Positions 1-8,003 are shown, counted from the first letter of the stretch. The stretch: DNA of 21,677 bases from Microcaldota archaeon (GCA_021850955.1 JAJZKH010000002.1:3143-24819); one strand, 5' to 3'. Numbers and translations are program-made. The notes: generated from the letters alone by a model not told the origin.

Positions 1-553
1 AACCAAAAACCCATGCAGAATCATAAATCTGTGCGTTATCATAAATCCATGCATTACCAAAAACCCATGCATTATCATAAACCCGTGCATTATTACGAAT
101 ACATGCTTTACCAGAAATCTTTGCACGACCAAAAACCTGTGCATAACCAGAAACCTCCGCGTCATCACGAATCTGTACATAACCAGAAGCCTGTGCATAA
201 CCAAAAACCAGTGCATAATCAGAAATCTTTGCATAACCAGAAACCAGTGCATTACCAGAAACCTGTGCATTATCACGAATCTGTGCATAACCAAAAACCC
301 GTGCATTATTGAAAATCTGTGCATTATCACGAATCTGTGCATAACCAGAAACCTGTGCATTACCAAAAACTTTTGCCTCATCCCCTACCCAACAATCTCC
401 CTCGTGACTGAGGTTACTTTCGGATGCTACGTAACCCCCAAGTTCTCCTCTCTTCACAATTCCTGGGATATCTCGCAGTGCCTGGATACGATACAGAGTT
501 TGGCCATTTACTTGTATGATATCGTTTTCCAGGAGTTGATATTTTTTATCCAT
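1..553 (-). CDS. Hexapeptide-repeat left-handed beta-helix protein (3' end outside window)
   Basis: Reading the minus strand from the ATG at 553 gives an open frame of 184 codons with no stop before the left edge, so the C-terminus is missing. The first 60 or so residues form a cap (begins MDKKYQLLENDIIQVNGQ, contains RDIPGIVKRGELGGYV and LSHEGDCWVGDEAKVFG). After it come regular six-residue units of the type G-N/Y-A-x-V/I-x, which is the left-handed parallel beta-helix signature. The corresponding DNA is an 18-bp degenerate tandem repeat (about 1-360). Related bacterial and phage proteins of unknown function share the MKKYELL...LGGYI...N...G..WV cap. It is probably structural or polymer-like rather than an acyltransferase; no catalytic His is evident in the visible part. 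A decayed paralogue of the cap lies at 5833-5985. The start is supported by a -10 box exactly 6 bp upstream. Confidence 0.85.
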   Translation of the reverse strand, partial: MDKKYQLLENDIIQVNGQTLYRIQALRDIPGIVKRGELGGYVASESNLSHEGDCWVGDEAKVFGNAQVSGYAQIRDNAQIFNNARVFGYAQIRDNAQVSGNALVSGYAKISDYALVFGYAQASGYVQIRDDAEVSGYAQVFGRAKISGKACIRNNARVYDNAWVFGNAWIYDNAQIYDSAWVFG

Positions 554-559
554 ATAGTT

Positions 560-587
560 ATTTTATCAAAAAGAGGTCAATAGTCAA
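560..587 (-). promoter_or_regulatory. Leaderless promoter of the beta-helix gene
   Basis: On the minus strand TTGACT (582-587), a 16-bp spacer ending in TGA (extended -10), TAAAAT (560-565), then exactly 6 bp and the ATG at 553. The +1 base is predicted to be the A of the start codon, and no Shine-Dalgarno sequence is present. Confidence 0.6.
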
Positions 588-615
588 TTTTCCGGCAACC
601 AGAATTCCAGTGATC

Positions 616-2194
616 TTAAAAACTATCCAAGTCAATTTCTAATCCATCAAATGATTTTCTTATTTCATCAAGAATTTGTATGGCATATTTTTCTTTAAAT
701 CTTTTAATAAGAGCTTTCTTTTTTATTCTAAGTTGACCAAGTGTATCAGTAGCCAAACAAAGCTCTTCATAAGCATCTTTGATTTTTTTAGTTTCTGGTT
801 CCAATAAATCAACTATTTCCTTAACAGAGTCATTGAAGAGATAATTATGGACATGTAGATTTCTTTTAATCAGAGATTCTTTGAAAAGGTAATACATAAA
901 TTTCTCACAAGATACATCTACAAACTCTTGAGGATTATCTTTGGTGGGATTTGTATTTTTAAGTCGAATATTGGGAGACATTTCATCTTTCCAACCTAAA
1001 ATTTCATGTAAATCTGAATAGAAATATCCAGCAGCTTTATAAATATTAAATTTAAAATTATATCTAGTGGATAGTTGATTCAAATTATTAGTACCTATAC
1101 TAGCTAAAAAATCATAGTTTTCAAAATCAAACTTTTTTATCTCCTCTTGTATGGTACATGGATGTTCCAAAGAAGGAAGCCCATTCATAAAATTCTGAAG
1201 TATCTTGAAATATTTTTTATATGCTTCATTAACAACGTGCTTTTGTTTTACCATTGTAATCTCATTCTGTATAAAAATAGGTTCTTTTGTCATATCAGGA
1301 AGATTCTTGTTGATAAGATGAATATATTTTTGTTTCTCTATTTCTTGCTGTATCTTTTTGCTTATTGATAAAAGGCTCTGAAAAAAATTTGGCCTAAAAA
1401 TATTTCCACAGTTATCCAAGGCTTTACGTAAAGCATCTTTTGCAAATTTAATGTCTTCAGCTACGATGGTTACATTATAAACAGTGTCTATTGAAGCGGA
1501 GTCAAAAATAAACCTACCATTTACTATAGGTGCCCAAAAAAGTGTCAGAGTAGACACTTGTTCAAAATCCAATGGGGTTAAATTATAATCTCCAAAAAGA
1601 ATCGTTTGTTTAGGTATGTCAGGTTTTGAGATAATAAAAAGAACTTTGTTAAATTCTGGTATAGTTTTTATTCTTTTATATATTAAAGACAGTTCTTCTT
1701 CTTTGTTTTTATTCAATAATATTTTATCTAGTTGATCCAGACTATTATTGTAAACAGCTTTAAGATTTTCTCTGTAAAAATAGTCGACTCCATAATTATA
1801 TTCAACAAAACTATGTTTATCTTTAATTTTAATTAGGTATGTCAGGTTTTGAGATAATAAAAAGAACTTTGTTAAATTCTGGTATAGTTTTTATTCTTTT
1901 ATATATTAAAGACAGTTCTTCTTCTTTGTTTTTATTCAATAATATTTTATCTAGTTGATCCAGACTATTATTGTAAACAGCTTTAAGATTTTCTCTGTAA
2001 AAATAGTCGACTCCATAATTATATTCAACAAAACTATGTTTATCTTTAATTTTAAAAGGAAAATCCTTATCAAAATAAAGCTCTTTATGGTTATATAAAA
2101 CTCTTGTAGTTTCTGCAGAACTCCTAATACATGTTTTCATGGAAAGTTCTTTTACTCGCCTTATCTTTGTTTCTTTAAACCTACGAATTTTCAT
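616..2194 (-). pseudogene. Hypothetical protein gene frameshifted by a 223-bp tandem duplication
   Basis: Two overlapping open segments cover one gene: an N-terminal part from the ATG at 2194 (121 codons, stop at 1829) and a C-terminal part of 366 codons ending at 616. They are separated only by an exact 223-bp tandem repeat, and 223 is not a multiple of 3. Removing one repeat copy restores a continuous 451-residue frame, close to the 442 residues of the neighbour at 2274-3602. The two proteins are divergent paralogues, sharing a KY(I/L)H(L/V)INKNLPD motif, a YDFL motif, a (E/D)ELC.AT..LGQ motif and an acidic D(L)(D/E).F C-terminus. The family is unknown to me; no membrane segment or signal peptide is visible, so it is probably cytosolic. 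The 366-codon part begins at an internal ATG and could be made separately, but I see no ribosome site for it. Deletion between the repeats would restore the gene. Confidence 0.8.
1610..2055. repeat. Exact 223-bp direct tandem duplication
   Basis: Copies 1610-1832 and 1833-2055 abut with no spacer, and I saw no difference between them. Bases flanking the unit do not extend the match on either side, so the junction has no microhomology. It lies inside the coding sequence of the 616-2194 gene and shifts its frame. Confidence 0.95.
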
Positions 2195-2200
2195 AAATAC

Positions 2201-2208
2201 ATTATAAC
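2201..2208 (-). promoter_or_regulatory. Extended -10 element, leaderless start
   Basis: Minus-strand TGT-TATAAT (TATAAT at 2201-2206) followed by 6 bp and the ATG at 2194. No Shine-Dalgarno sequence lies upstream of the ATG, and no convincing -35 is seen, as is common for extended -10 promoters. Confidence 0.6.
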
Positions 2209-2273
2209 AAAATTACAAAAAAATCTGACACAGTCCAATTCTAATAGGATTCTTGACTATTTGGTTATATTCA

Positions 2274-3602
2274 TTAGAAGTTTTCCAAGTCCATTTCACC
2301 CAAGGAATGTTCAATATTTCGCACGATCTTTCGTGTATTTTTTTTATCGACTTTTTCTATAATAACCTTACTTTTACTTTTTTGTTGTCCTAAAATTTCT
2401 GTTGCGCAACAAAGTTCATCATATGTTTTTTTAAGATTTACCATATCTTCACCCCAAGAATCAATAATTTTCTCACATACCCCAGGAAGAAACAGTATAT
2501 ATGAAACTTTATGTCTCTTTTCTTTTAAATATTCTTTATGAATATACATCATAAGATTTTTAATATCAATATAATCAATTTTTTTTGAAAAATTTTTATC
2601 TTTTATTTGAATTGTTTTCCACTGTAAATCAACACCTTCGGATGAAAGATAAATCAATGCCTCAAAATCCTCAAATTGATGACCTGCAAAACCATTAATA
2701 TGAAAAAATGGACTAGCAAACCGAGGATCATCGGAATTTGCCATACATAAAAAATCATAATGATCCAGATCTATTTTTTTCATTGTATCTAAAAGTTTAT
2801 TGGATTGATTATTAATTGATATCTTAAGAATAAAATCTCTGAAAGCTTTATAATAAGCACTGTATTTTTCATTGACAATCTGCATCTGTTTTTCTCTAGC
2901 AGATTCATTCGTCAAAAATTCATTACTTTTCTTTGCATCGGGAAGATTCTTGTTGATAACATGAAGATATTTTTGTTTAAGCTGTTTTTCCTGTATTTTC
3001 TTGTTGTATTTTTCCAATCGTTGAAAATAGTTATCTCCAAAACCTGTTGTACAAAGAGCCATGGCATTTTCAAAAGCTTTTCTAGCCTCTTCTTTGCTCG
3101 GGCCAAAAATTTCTATCGAATAAAGTCTTTGAACATCTAAACCTTTTTGCCTAAAATTATCACCTATTTTCTGTGGCCAATAGTATATTATCGATATTAA
3201 ATTATTTGGCAAATTTAAATCAATCCTGCCATCCCCGAAAGCAGTAAGGGTTCCTTTTTTCTTTGAATAAGCTGGGGGTTCTTTCACTACAAAAAGAATA
3301 TCAGAAAATTTTCTTCTGAATACTTTTTGTATTCTATCACTTCTGTCAATACCATATTGTTCTTTATCAAGGAAATTATATTTTTCCAAGTCTTTTAAAT
3401 TATCATCAAATATATCTTTTCTAACAGTTGTAATAAAATAACGCGGGTCTGCAGAATAAGAAGATGAAAGCGTCCCGATTTGATACTTTATGGCTTCATT
3501 ATTGGGGTTTTTTATATGTCTATTGTATGTTCCGAAATGATAATCATATAAAGGAATAAACATTTTACGTGTATCAAAAGATAAATAATTTGAACCTTTC
3601 AT
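2274..3602 (-). CDS. Hypothetical cytosolic protein, intact paralogue of the 616-2194 gene
   Basis: This is a 442-residue protein of a family I do not recognise. It starts at the ATG at 3602, which has a perfect extended -10 box 6 bp upstream and no ribosome site. The N-terminal third is rich in aromatic and basic residues. A helical, charged middle region (EEARKAFENAMALC, then KKIQEKQLKQKYLHVINKNLPD, about residues 180-230) is followed by an alpha-rich C-terminal half ending in an acidic tail. There are no transmembrane segments. It is a divergent tandem paralogue of the broken gene just downstream; both have their own leaderless promoter, so they are separate transcription units rather than an operon. 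The shared architecture and promoter type suggest a common role, but none can be named. Confidence 0.8.
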   Translation of the reverse strand: MKGSNYLSFDTRKMFIPLYDYHFGTYNRHIKNPNNEAIKYQIGTLSSSYSADPRYFITTVRKDIFDDNLKDLEKYNFLDKEQYGIDRSDRIQKVFRRKFSDILFVVKEPPAYSKKKGTLTAFGDGRIDLNLPNNLISIIYYWPQKIGDNFRQKGLDVQRLYSIEIFGPSKEEARKAFENAMALCTTGFGDNYFQRLEKYNKKIQEKQLKQKYLHVINKNLPDAKKSNEFLTNESAREKQMQIVNEKYSAYYKAFRDFILKISINNQSNKLLDTMKKIDLDHYDFLCMANSDDPRFASPFFHINGFAGHQFEDFEALIYLSSEGVDLQWKTIQIKDKNFSKKIDYIDIKNLMMYIHKEYLKEKRHKVSYILFLPGVCEKIIDSWGEDMVNLKKTYDELCCATEILGQQKSKSKVIIEKVDKKNTRKIVRNIEHSLGEMDLENF

Positions 3603-3608
3603 ATTTGT

Positions 3609-3616
3609 ATTATATC
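3609..3616 (-). promoter_or_regulatory. Extended -10 element, leaderless start
   Basis: Minus-strand TGA-TATAAT (TATAAT at 3609-3614) is followed by 6 bp and the ATG at 3602. The predicted +1 is the A of the ATG. No -35 match to TTGACA is visible at the right distance. Confidence 0.65.
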
Positions 3617-3684
3617 ATGTATATAATTCAGGAAAGTTTTGATTTTATTTCTCAAAGAGTGTTGCATAAATACCAAAATCAGAT

Positions 3685-3701
3685 ATTAGGAATTTCCGAA
3701 T
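3685..3701. promoter_or_regulatory. Imperfect palindrome with GGAATTTCC core
   Basis: ATTAGGAATTTCCGAAT has 8-base arms around one central base, with one mismatch. It lies about 70 bp upstream of the -10 of the 2274-3602 gene. The core resembles those of the palindromes at 9248, 11146 and 17870. It could be an operator, which is inference only. Confidence 0.35.
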
Positions 3702-3710
3702 ACCTGTAAG

Positions 3711-3751
3711 AAACTTATTTAGATAAATATTGTATTTACCTAAATAAGTTT
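3711..3751 (-). terminator. Long AT-rich hairpin, probable terminator
   Basis: The arms 3711-3729 and 3733-3751 pair over 19 bp with a single A/C mismatch around a 3-base loop. It lies downstream of the minus-strand gene ending at 3826 and upstream of the next promoter, as expected for a terminator. The T-tract on the minus strand is short (GTTTCTT), so termination strength is uncertain. Confidence 0.5.
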
Positions 3752-3825
3752 TGTATCTATAAAAGAAGTAATATACACATACATACTTTTAATTATGGCA
3801 AAAATACCGCAATTAAAAAAGAATG

Positions 3826-4317
3826 TTACTCCAGAATATTTTCCCCTTCTGTAAAATTAACAATGAGTTTAACTGCCAAATCGGATAGTTTCCGCTCCTT
3901 TTCCTTAAAAAAAGCAAGAGAATCCGTATCATGAATTTCCTTGGCTATAAAACATTCCAGACCAGCACACCACACTTCTGAAATAGCCTGAGAAATATGC
4001 TGTTCCAAGGGCTGAAAATGTCCAGATGTCTTACTTTCATAAAAAGAAATGACACCACGTATTAAAGTTGTTTCCTTGTTGGTAGGACGAAGTTCATATA
4101 TTTCACTTCTTATAAGTTTCTTTTCAGGAGCATACACAAACAAGGACACTTTAGCTTCTGAATTATTATCAGATTGGATCTGAATTTCCTTTCTTACATT
4201 ATCCTGATTTTTTCCTTCTTTAAGGTATGCTTCTAAATATTGTAAAACCAGATTCTTTTTGTAGTTAATTTCAATATCGGTAAATTGAGTTTCTTTTGGA
4301 TATGATGCTATTGACAT
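3826..4317 (-). CDS. Hypothetical protein, 163 aa
   Basis: I start this gene at the ATG at 4317 (MSIASYPKETQF) because an AAAAGGA ribosome site lies 6-7 bases upstream. A longer frame from a TTG at 4350 would place that ribosome site inside the coding sequence. The protein has an N-terminal helical part, a central beta-rich stretch (SEAKVSLFVYAPEKKLIRSE) and a C-terminal acidic helix. It has no membrane segment. It is probably a small soluble alpha/beta protein; I do not recognise the family. It is followed by the hairpin at 3711-3751 and preceded by about 250 bp of AT-rich spacer with no other gene, so it is probably monocistronic. Confidence 0.7.
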   Translation of the reverse strand: MSIASYPKETQFTDIEINYKKNLVLQYLEAYLKEGKNQDNVRKEIQIQSDNNSEAKVSLFVYAPEKKLIRSEIYELRPTNKETTLIRGVISFYESKTSGHFQPLEQHISQAISEVWCAGLECFIAKEIHDTDSLAFFKEKERKLSDLAVKLIVNFTEGENILE

Positions 4318-4565
4318 AATAAGTTCCTTTTTAACACAGTATACTTCCAATACAACATACTTTTATATTAACATAAGCGTTCTTAATCCTGCAAATTTAT
4401 TCATTCAGAAGGAATGCCTTGTGCATAAGGTAAACCATCTAGTTTTAATAACCTTCCTTGTCAAAATTATTAAAATTAGACAGCTCTTATTATTTATATA
4501 ATGTTGATTTATATGGTATTGATACAATCAAAATTTATCTATCTATCTAATAAATTCTATGGGAT

Positions 4566-5303
4566 TTATCTAATAAGCTCTAAATGCCCCTCTAGTACCT
4601 TTTGAAGATTAGCCTTTTTTCCTGAACGATGATCTATTACTTGTTGACGAATATAGTTATAAGTACGTATCTTTTCACCGCGCTCCCCGTCTTGTACCAT
4701 TGTTTGGCGAAGTTGTTGCTTGGCAGTTTCCTCCGTTTGTTCCTGTAATGATAAAATCTTTTCCTGTAAAGTCAGTAGCGCAGTTTTCTTATTTTGCCCC
4801 TGTTTACGTCCATGGCGTTGCGTTACCGTAATTCCCGTAGGAATATGTGTTACCCTTACTCCTGTTTCTACTTTGTTAACATTTTGACCTCCGTGTCCGC
4901 TACTGCGAAATGTATCAATTTTGATATGTTTTGCAGTAGCAGTTATCACTTCCGGGCTTTTTTCATAAAAAACTGCTACAGTAACCGTAGAGGTTTGTCT
5001 TCGTCCTTGCGTCTCGGTAGGGGGAACTCGTTGTATGCGGTGTATACCTGCTTCTTTTTGTAAAAACATAAAAGCTTCAAATCCCTTGATTTTTAGGATT
5101 ACTTTACGATATCCCTGATATTTTCCGGGAATAATATCAGTAATTTCGCATTGCCACATTTTAATACGTGTCAAATTTTGATACATTTGACATAAGTCCA
5201 TGGCAAAAAGAGCGGCATCTTCGCCGCCTACGGCTGCACGTATCTCGAGGTAAACACGATCTTTTGTTTTAGTTGGTTTATTTATATTGTTTATGGTGTT
5301 CAT
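4566..5303 (-). CDS. prfA: Class I peptide chain release factor, RF1-type, lacking domain 1
   Basis: The 245-residue product starts directly at domain 2 (VYLEIRAAVGGEDAALFA, about residues 17-34). It carries the stop-codon recognition motif RVPPTE (PxT at 94-96, as in RF1, not the SPF of RF2) and the catalytic GGQ at 138-140 in RSSGHGGQNVNKVETG. It ends in the usual KIRTYNY...DHR region (211-226). By family knowledge RF1 reads UAA and UAG and triggers peptidyl-tRNA hydrolysis at the ribosomal A site. Canonical RF1 is about 360 aa; the roughly 100-residue N-terminal domain 1 (the L11/RF3-facing domain) is absent, and I find no upstream remnant. An AAAGGA site 7 bases before the ATG supports this short start. 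The His usually found after the PxT loop (GRxHTS) is Gln here (GRRQTS). It may be a specialised second factor or the only RF1; PrfH is less likely because PrfH lacks the PxT motif. Confidence 0.85.
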   Translation of the reverse strand: MNTINNINKPTKTKDRVYLEIRAAVGGEDAALFAMDLCQMYQNLTRIKMWQCEITDIIPGKYQGYRKVILKIKGFEAFMFLQKEAGIHRIQRVPPTETQGRRQTSTVTVAVFYEKSPEVITATAKHIKIDTFRSSGHGGQNVNKVETGVRVTHIPTGITVTQRHGRKQGQNKKTALLTLQEKILSLQEQTEETAKQQLRQTMVQDGERGEKIRTYNYIRQQVIDHRSGKKANLQKVLEGHLELIR

Positions 5304-5514
5304 GGTATTTTCCTTTTATTTATATATGATATTAGTTCTCGTAAGAAAACTTTTGTTTTTCTAAATCTTTATTTCTCATTAGCGACTTAGTTTTAGATGA
5401 ATAAGATTAAAATACTATCTAAACTTAAATACGGTGTATTTCATTCGTAGCCTTATATTGAATTATTAAATCCAGCGTTGGCTTGCGGCAAGAAATATAG
5501 ACATATTTATCTCA

Positions 5515-5539
5515 AACACTCGCTATCGCATTAAGTGTT
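5515..5539 (-). terminator. Possible terminator hairpin overlapping the 5539 gene end
   Basis: AACACT/AGTGTT arms (5515-5520 and 5534-5539) bracket a 13-base loop that has a small internal GC pairing. It starts at the stop codon of the 57-aa gene. The T-run is short, so confidence is low. Confidence 0.3.
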
Positions 5540-5712
5540 CACAAGTAAACACAGTATTTATCGATGTCCGAAGACCCATCGTCTATCTTGTTTAACAACA
5601 CAATATTTCCATTCTCGCATATGCTTTTAGGCATAGCTACATTTTCCAAAAAAGCAACACTTTTCTTGGAATAAAATCTTTTTTCGTGAAGGACTGACAT
5701 AAAGTTAATCAT
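5539..5712 (-). CDS. Small hypothetical protein, 57 aa, leaderless
   Basis: I place the start at the ATG at 5712 (MINFMSVLHEKRFYSKK) rather than the frame's first ATG at 5754, because TATAAT lies exactly 6 bp upstream of 5712 and TTGCAA lies 16 bp further up. The protein has a basic N-terminal half and an acidic C-terminal tail (DDGSSDIDKYCVYL) and ends in a TGA stop. There is no membrane segment or recognisable domain. It lies upstream of the release factor gene, about 235 bp away, with a possible hairpin between, so it is probably transcribed alone. The function is unknown. Confidence 0.5.
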   Translation of the reverse strand: MINFMSVLHEKRFYSKKSVAFLENVAMPKSICENGNIVLLNKIDDGSSDIDKYCVYL

Positions 5713-5718
5713 ATAATC

Positions 5719-5746
5719 ATTATAGAGATTTTTTATTAAATTGCAA
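5719..5746 (-). promoter_or_regulatory. Leaderless promoter for the 57-aa gene
   Basis: Minus strand: TTGCAA (5741-5746), a 16-bp spacer, TATAAT (5719-5724), then 6 bp to the ATG at 5712. Confidence 0.55.
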
Positions 5747-5832
5747 TTTATCATTATCTTATGTCAAAATGGTAACCAAAGGGATAATAATAATTATTTT
5801 TTAGAAAGAGTAATTATTATCAAACACTACTC

Positions 5833-5985
5833 TTATATGTTGAACAAAAACATTCTCCAACTTTCCTGTTTGTAATTTATATAATTCACGGATTCGGGAA
5901 CATACGAGACGGGTAATATACGAGACGGGTTTTGGCCGTTTATCTGTATAGTGTCGTTCGTAAGAAGTTGGTATTTTTTGCTCAT
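5833..5985 (-). pseudogene. Decayed copy of the beta-helix protein cap
   Basis: The minus-strand frame from the ATG at 5985 begins MSKKYQLLTNDTIQINGQ, nearly the same as the first 18 residues of the 1-553 protein (MDKKYQLLENDIIQVNGQ). After residue 18 the similarity stops. The DNA then shows a 13-base direct repeat (acccgtctcgtat twice), and the frame runs through unrelated residues to a stop after 50 codons. No hexapeptide repeats remain. TACAAT lies 6 bp before the ATG, so the leaderless promoter arrangement of the parent gene is kept. It is most likely a 5' fragment left by deletion; a short peptide could still be made. Confidence 0.7.
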
Positions 5986-6389
5986 ATTAATATTGTATAA
6001 TGTTTAAAACATGATTATTTTAATGAATAACTACATATTACTGAATACATTATTTTTTATTGGATAATTTTCCGAAAAAGAGAAACTATTATAAATAGTG
6101 TATTTACTATTAAATATATCATTTTTCATCAAAAATTGGTTTGCCTACATTTAATTTTTATCATGAAGGAATCCCCTGTTCTCTAATACATTGTTTTCAT
6201 TATAGGTAAATTTAAAAATATATTTTATCTTTTCTTTTACCATATCATGTTAAAATAAAGATAAATAATCTATTTTATAAAGATTATAGGTTACAATATT
6301 AATGCTCAATATAAAACATAAGTTATTTAATAAATAAAAAACAAAATAACATTCACTATTAAAAAATACAAGAATAAGAAGGACACAAA
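5986..6389. other. AT-rich spacer with a possible broken small gene
   Basis: No clear gene is present. On the minus strand an ATG at 6243 opens a 30-codon frame (MVKEKIKYIFKFTYNENN..., stop at 6151). A -1 shift would extend it to 6119, ending in GKPIFDEK. A TATAAT at 6283-6288 lies upstream, but there is no ribosome site. It may be a remnant of a gene of about 40 aa; support is weak. Confidence 0.25.
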
Positions 6390-6493
6390 AACAAAAACAA
6401 CATAAGAACAAAAACAACATAAGAACAAAAACAACATAAGAACAAAAAACAACACAAGAACAAAAACAACACAAGAATAAAAAAACAACACGG
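6390..6493. repeat. 17-bp A/C-rich tandem repeat, six units
   Basis: The unit is close to AACAAAAACAACATAAG. The first three units (6390-6440) are identical, the fourth is 18 bp, and the last two diverge (CACAAG, then AATAAA...CACGG). It ends 27 bp before the start codon of the 6521-6730 gene. A transcript through it on the plus strand would be almost free of G and U, so unstructured. The copy number is likely to vary between strains. Confidence 0.85.
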
Positions 6494-6520
6494 ATATTGA
6501 AATGAAGATAAAGGATTATA

Positions 6521-6730
6521 ATGACATTAAAAAACGACACCTCAATAAAAAAAGAAGATGGCTATCAGCATGAAAATGTAAAAGAGGGTGAACAAATTCA
6601 TCAGCAACAATGTTCCCTTTGCGGAGGAATTGAGCATTCATCCAAACATAGAAATAATATATCTTTTTACCAGGGTAACCTTCCAAAAGAATTTAAGCCA
6701 GAACAATATATTAAAAAGAAAAATAATTAA
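6521..6730 (+). CDS. Small protein with CxxC...HxxxH possible zinc site, 69 aa
   Basis: The ATG at 6521 has an AAAGGA ribosome site 6 bases upstream. The protein is polar throughout: an N-terminal acidic/basic stretch, then CSLCGGIEHSSKH at 31-43, giving C31-x2-C34-x4-H39-x3-H43. That spacing could bind one Zn(II), as in small treble-clef or knuckle-like fingers. The C-terminus is lysine-rich (EQYIKKKNN), compatible with nucleic-acid binding. It stands alone between long AT-rich spacers and is preceded by the 6390-6493 tandem repeats, which probably form its mRNA leader. The opposite-strand ORF over the repeats is a low-complexity shadow. I do not know the family; metal binding is inferred from the motif only. 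Confidence 0.6.
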   Translation: MTLKNDTSIKKEDGYQHENVKEGEQIHQQQCSLCGGIEHSSKHRNNISFYQGNLPKEFKPEQYIKKKNN

Positions 6731-7165
6731 ACTATAAAAATTCATAAAAGTATTTTGGTATTTTTTAATTTTTGTTTATAATCTTAATCTTTTGATATTA
6801 CCTTTAATAACTTTTAATATTGCCTCTTTTTTATTTTGAAATTATAAAATATATAGAAATTAGATATACCAATGTAGATATATTATTTTGGATATATCAT
6901 CAAGGCATATGGTTTTAGATCTATAGATAAGATATATTATTTCTAATTTTTATGACATATAAAAAGATTTATATAATTGAAACTAATTTCAATAACCGTC
7001 CCAAGATTTAAATATTATACCTGATACTTAAATATTATAAAGGATAAATTTGCAAAACCGGAGATGATAGTTATCTGATACATATTTAATTGAATACGGC
7101 ATATTATTGTATTTGCAAAATTATTGATAGTTAAATTTTTGCTTTAACAAGATTTCATTTGTTGT
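6731..7165. other. AT-rich spacer, no gene seen
   Basis: The segment is very AT-rich between the 69-aa gene and the stop of the three-TM protein. A weak AT-only hairpin (AAAAGTA/TATTTTT, near 6748-6770) with a T-rich tail could end the plus-strand transcript. Nothing else is supported. Confidence 0.4.
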
Positions 7166-7930
7166 TTATGAAGTTGTAAGAGCCATTTTTAATGATAAAA
7201 TGAAAAAATAAATAAAAAGTGGCAATAAAACTATTCCTTCTATTTTTTCTTCCATCGCTAAATAAATACCAGCCCCCATAATAACAACAAAGCTAATCGT
7301 AAAAAATATTGCCAAAAAGATATTATACTGACCAAAAGATTTTGTATTATGATATGCTGCCAAACGCTCGTTTTGCACAAAAGTATTTGTAACTTTACTA
7401 TAAGGTTCTTTGTATTGTTGATAATTCAAGGTGTTATTAACTGTAACATATTCGTTAATCCAGGATAGTACAGTAGAAGACGAAACTATTGTATAGAAAG
7501 TAGAACCAGTGTTATTTTGCCAAATAGTAAGATTGTTATAAATTTGTATTTTAGCTTTTCCTGAGATATTATCTTTTACTATAATTTCAGGATTACGAAT
7601 AGCCTCAAAAGCTTTCTGAAAATTTGTTACAGAAATCTTTGAAAAGTAATAAGGTTCCCCGTTGTGACTAAAAGGATATTTTCGTGCTAAAGATGATAAT
7701 TCTTTTGCTGGAATTTGATTGTAGGTTGCACAAAAGTAACTTCCCAAAACACATAAAATAATAGAAACTACAACTGTGGTTATTCTAAATATATTTTCTC
7801 CACGGTTTTTGTTATTTTCTTTGTTCTTAATACTATCTTTAACAATTCCAAGCTCTTCTTTTGAGACATTACCAAGAATCGGAACTACTTGTTCGTTTTC
7901 GTCTTTCTTGAAAGTTAAACTTTTTAGCAT
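7166..7930 (-). CDS. Three-TM membrane protein, MLKSLTFKKDE family, full-length copy
   Basis: This 254-residue protein has a cytosolic-looking charged N-terminus (1-47, MLKSLTFKKDENEQ...), TM1 at about 48-69, an extracytoplasmic domain at about 70-202, and TM2 (203-225) and TM3 (231-249) close together at the C-terminus. The external domain carries the family's conserved blocks: NATYNQIPAKEL-like after TM1, NFQKAFEAIRN, IQIYNNLTIWQNNTG and VLSWINEYV. Sidedness is inferred by the positive-inside rule. Its ATG is 45 bp below a strong TTGACA-17-TACACT promoter; the ribosome site is weak. Residues 1-214 are encoded by DNA exactly repeated upstream (8216-8857), and a diverged third member lies at 10239-11018. 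I do not recognise the family; a sensor, adhesin or immunity role cannot be told apart from sequence. Confidence 0.75.
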   Translation of the reverse strand: MLKSLTFKKDENEQVVPILGNVSKEELGIVKDSIKNKENNKNRGENIFRITTVVVSIILCVLGSYFCATYNQIPAKELSSLARKYPFSHNGEPYYFSKISVTNFQKAFEAIRNPEIIVKDNISGKAKIQIYNNLTIWQNNTGSTFYTIVSSSTVLSWINEYVTVNNTLNYQQYKEPYSKVTNTFVQNERLAAYHNTKSFGQYNIFLAIFFTISFVVIMGAGIYLAMEEKIEGIVLLPLFIYFFILSLKMALTTS

Positions 7931-7974
7931 TTTAGATTTCTCGTATTAGTTTTCTCATAGATTTTACTTAGAAT

Positions 7975-8003
7975 AGTGTATTATATAAGTTCAAAATTGT
8001 CAA
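7975..8003 (-). promoter_or_regulatory. Strong sigma70 promoter, copy 1
   Basis: Minus strand: TTGACA (7998-8003), a 17-bp spacer, TACACT (7975-7980). The predicted start of transcription is about 38 bases above the ATG at 7930. The same arrangement occurs before both paralogues. Confidence 0.75.

Noticed and set aside
13..312. Plus-strand ORF of His/Gln/Lys repeats (NQKPVH units)
   Set aside because: It is the antisense shadow of the beta-helix hexapeptide array; the minus strand has a non-repetitive cap, a promoter and a recognised fold.
1..380. Possible CRISPR-like or minisatellite array
   Set aside because: The 18-bp period has no unique spacers and matches exactly a hexapeptide code on the minus strand.
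616..1716. Treating the 366-codon part as a complete gene
   Set aside because: It begins at an internal ATG inside the 223-bp repeat; the continuous gene is recovered when one repeat copy is removed and matches the length of its paralogue.
6250..6540. Minus-strand 96-aa Phe/Cys/Val/Leu-rich ORF
   Set aside because: It is the complement of the A/C tandem repeats, with no ribosome site and overlapping a better plus-strand start.
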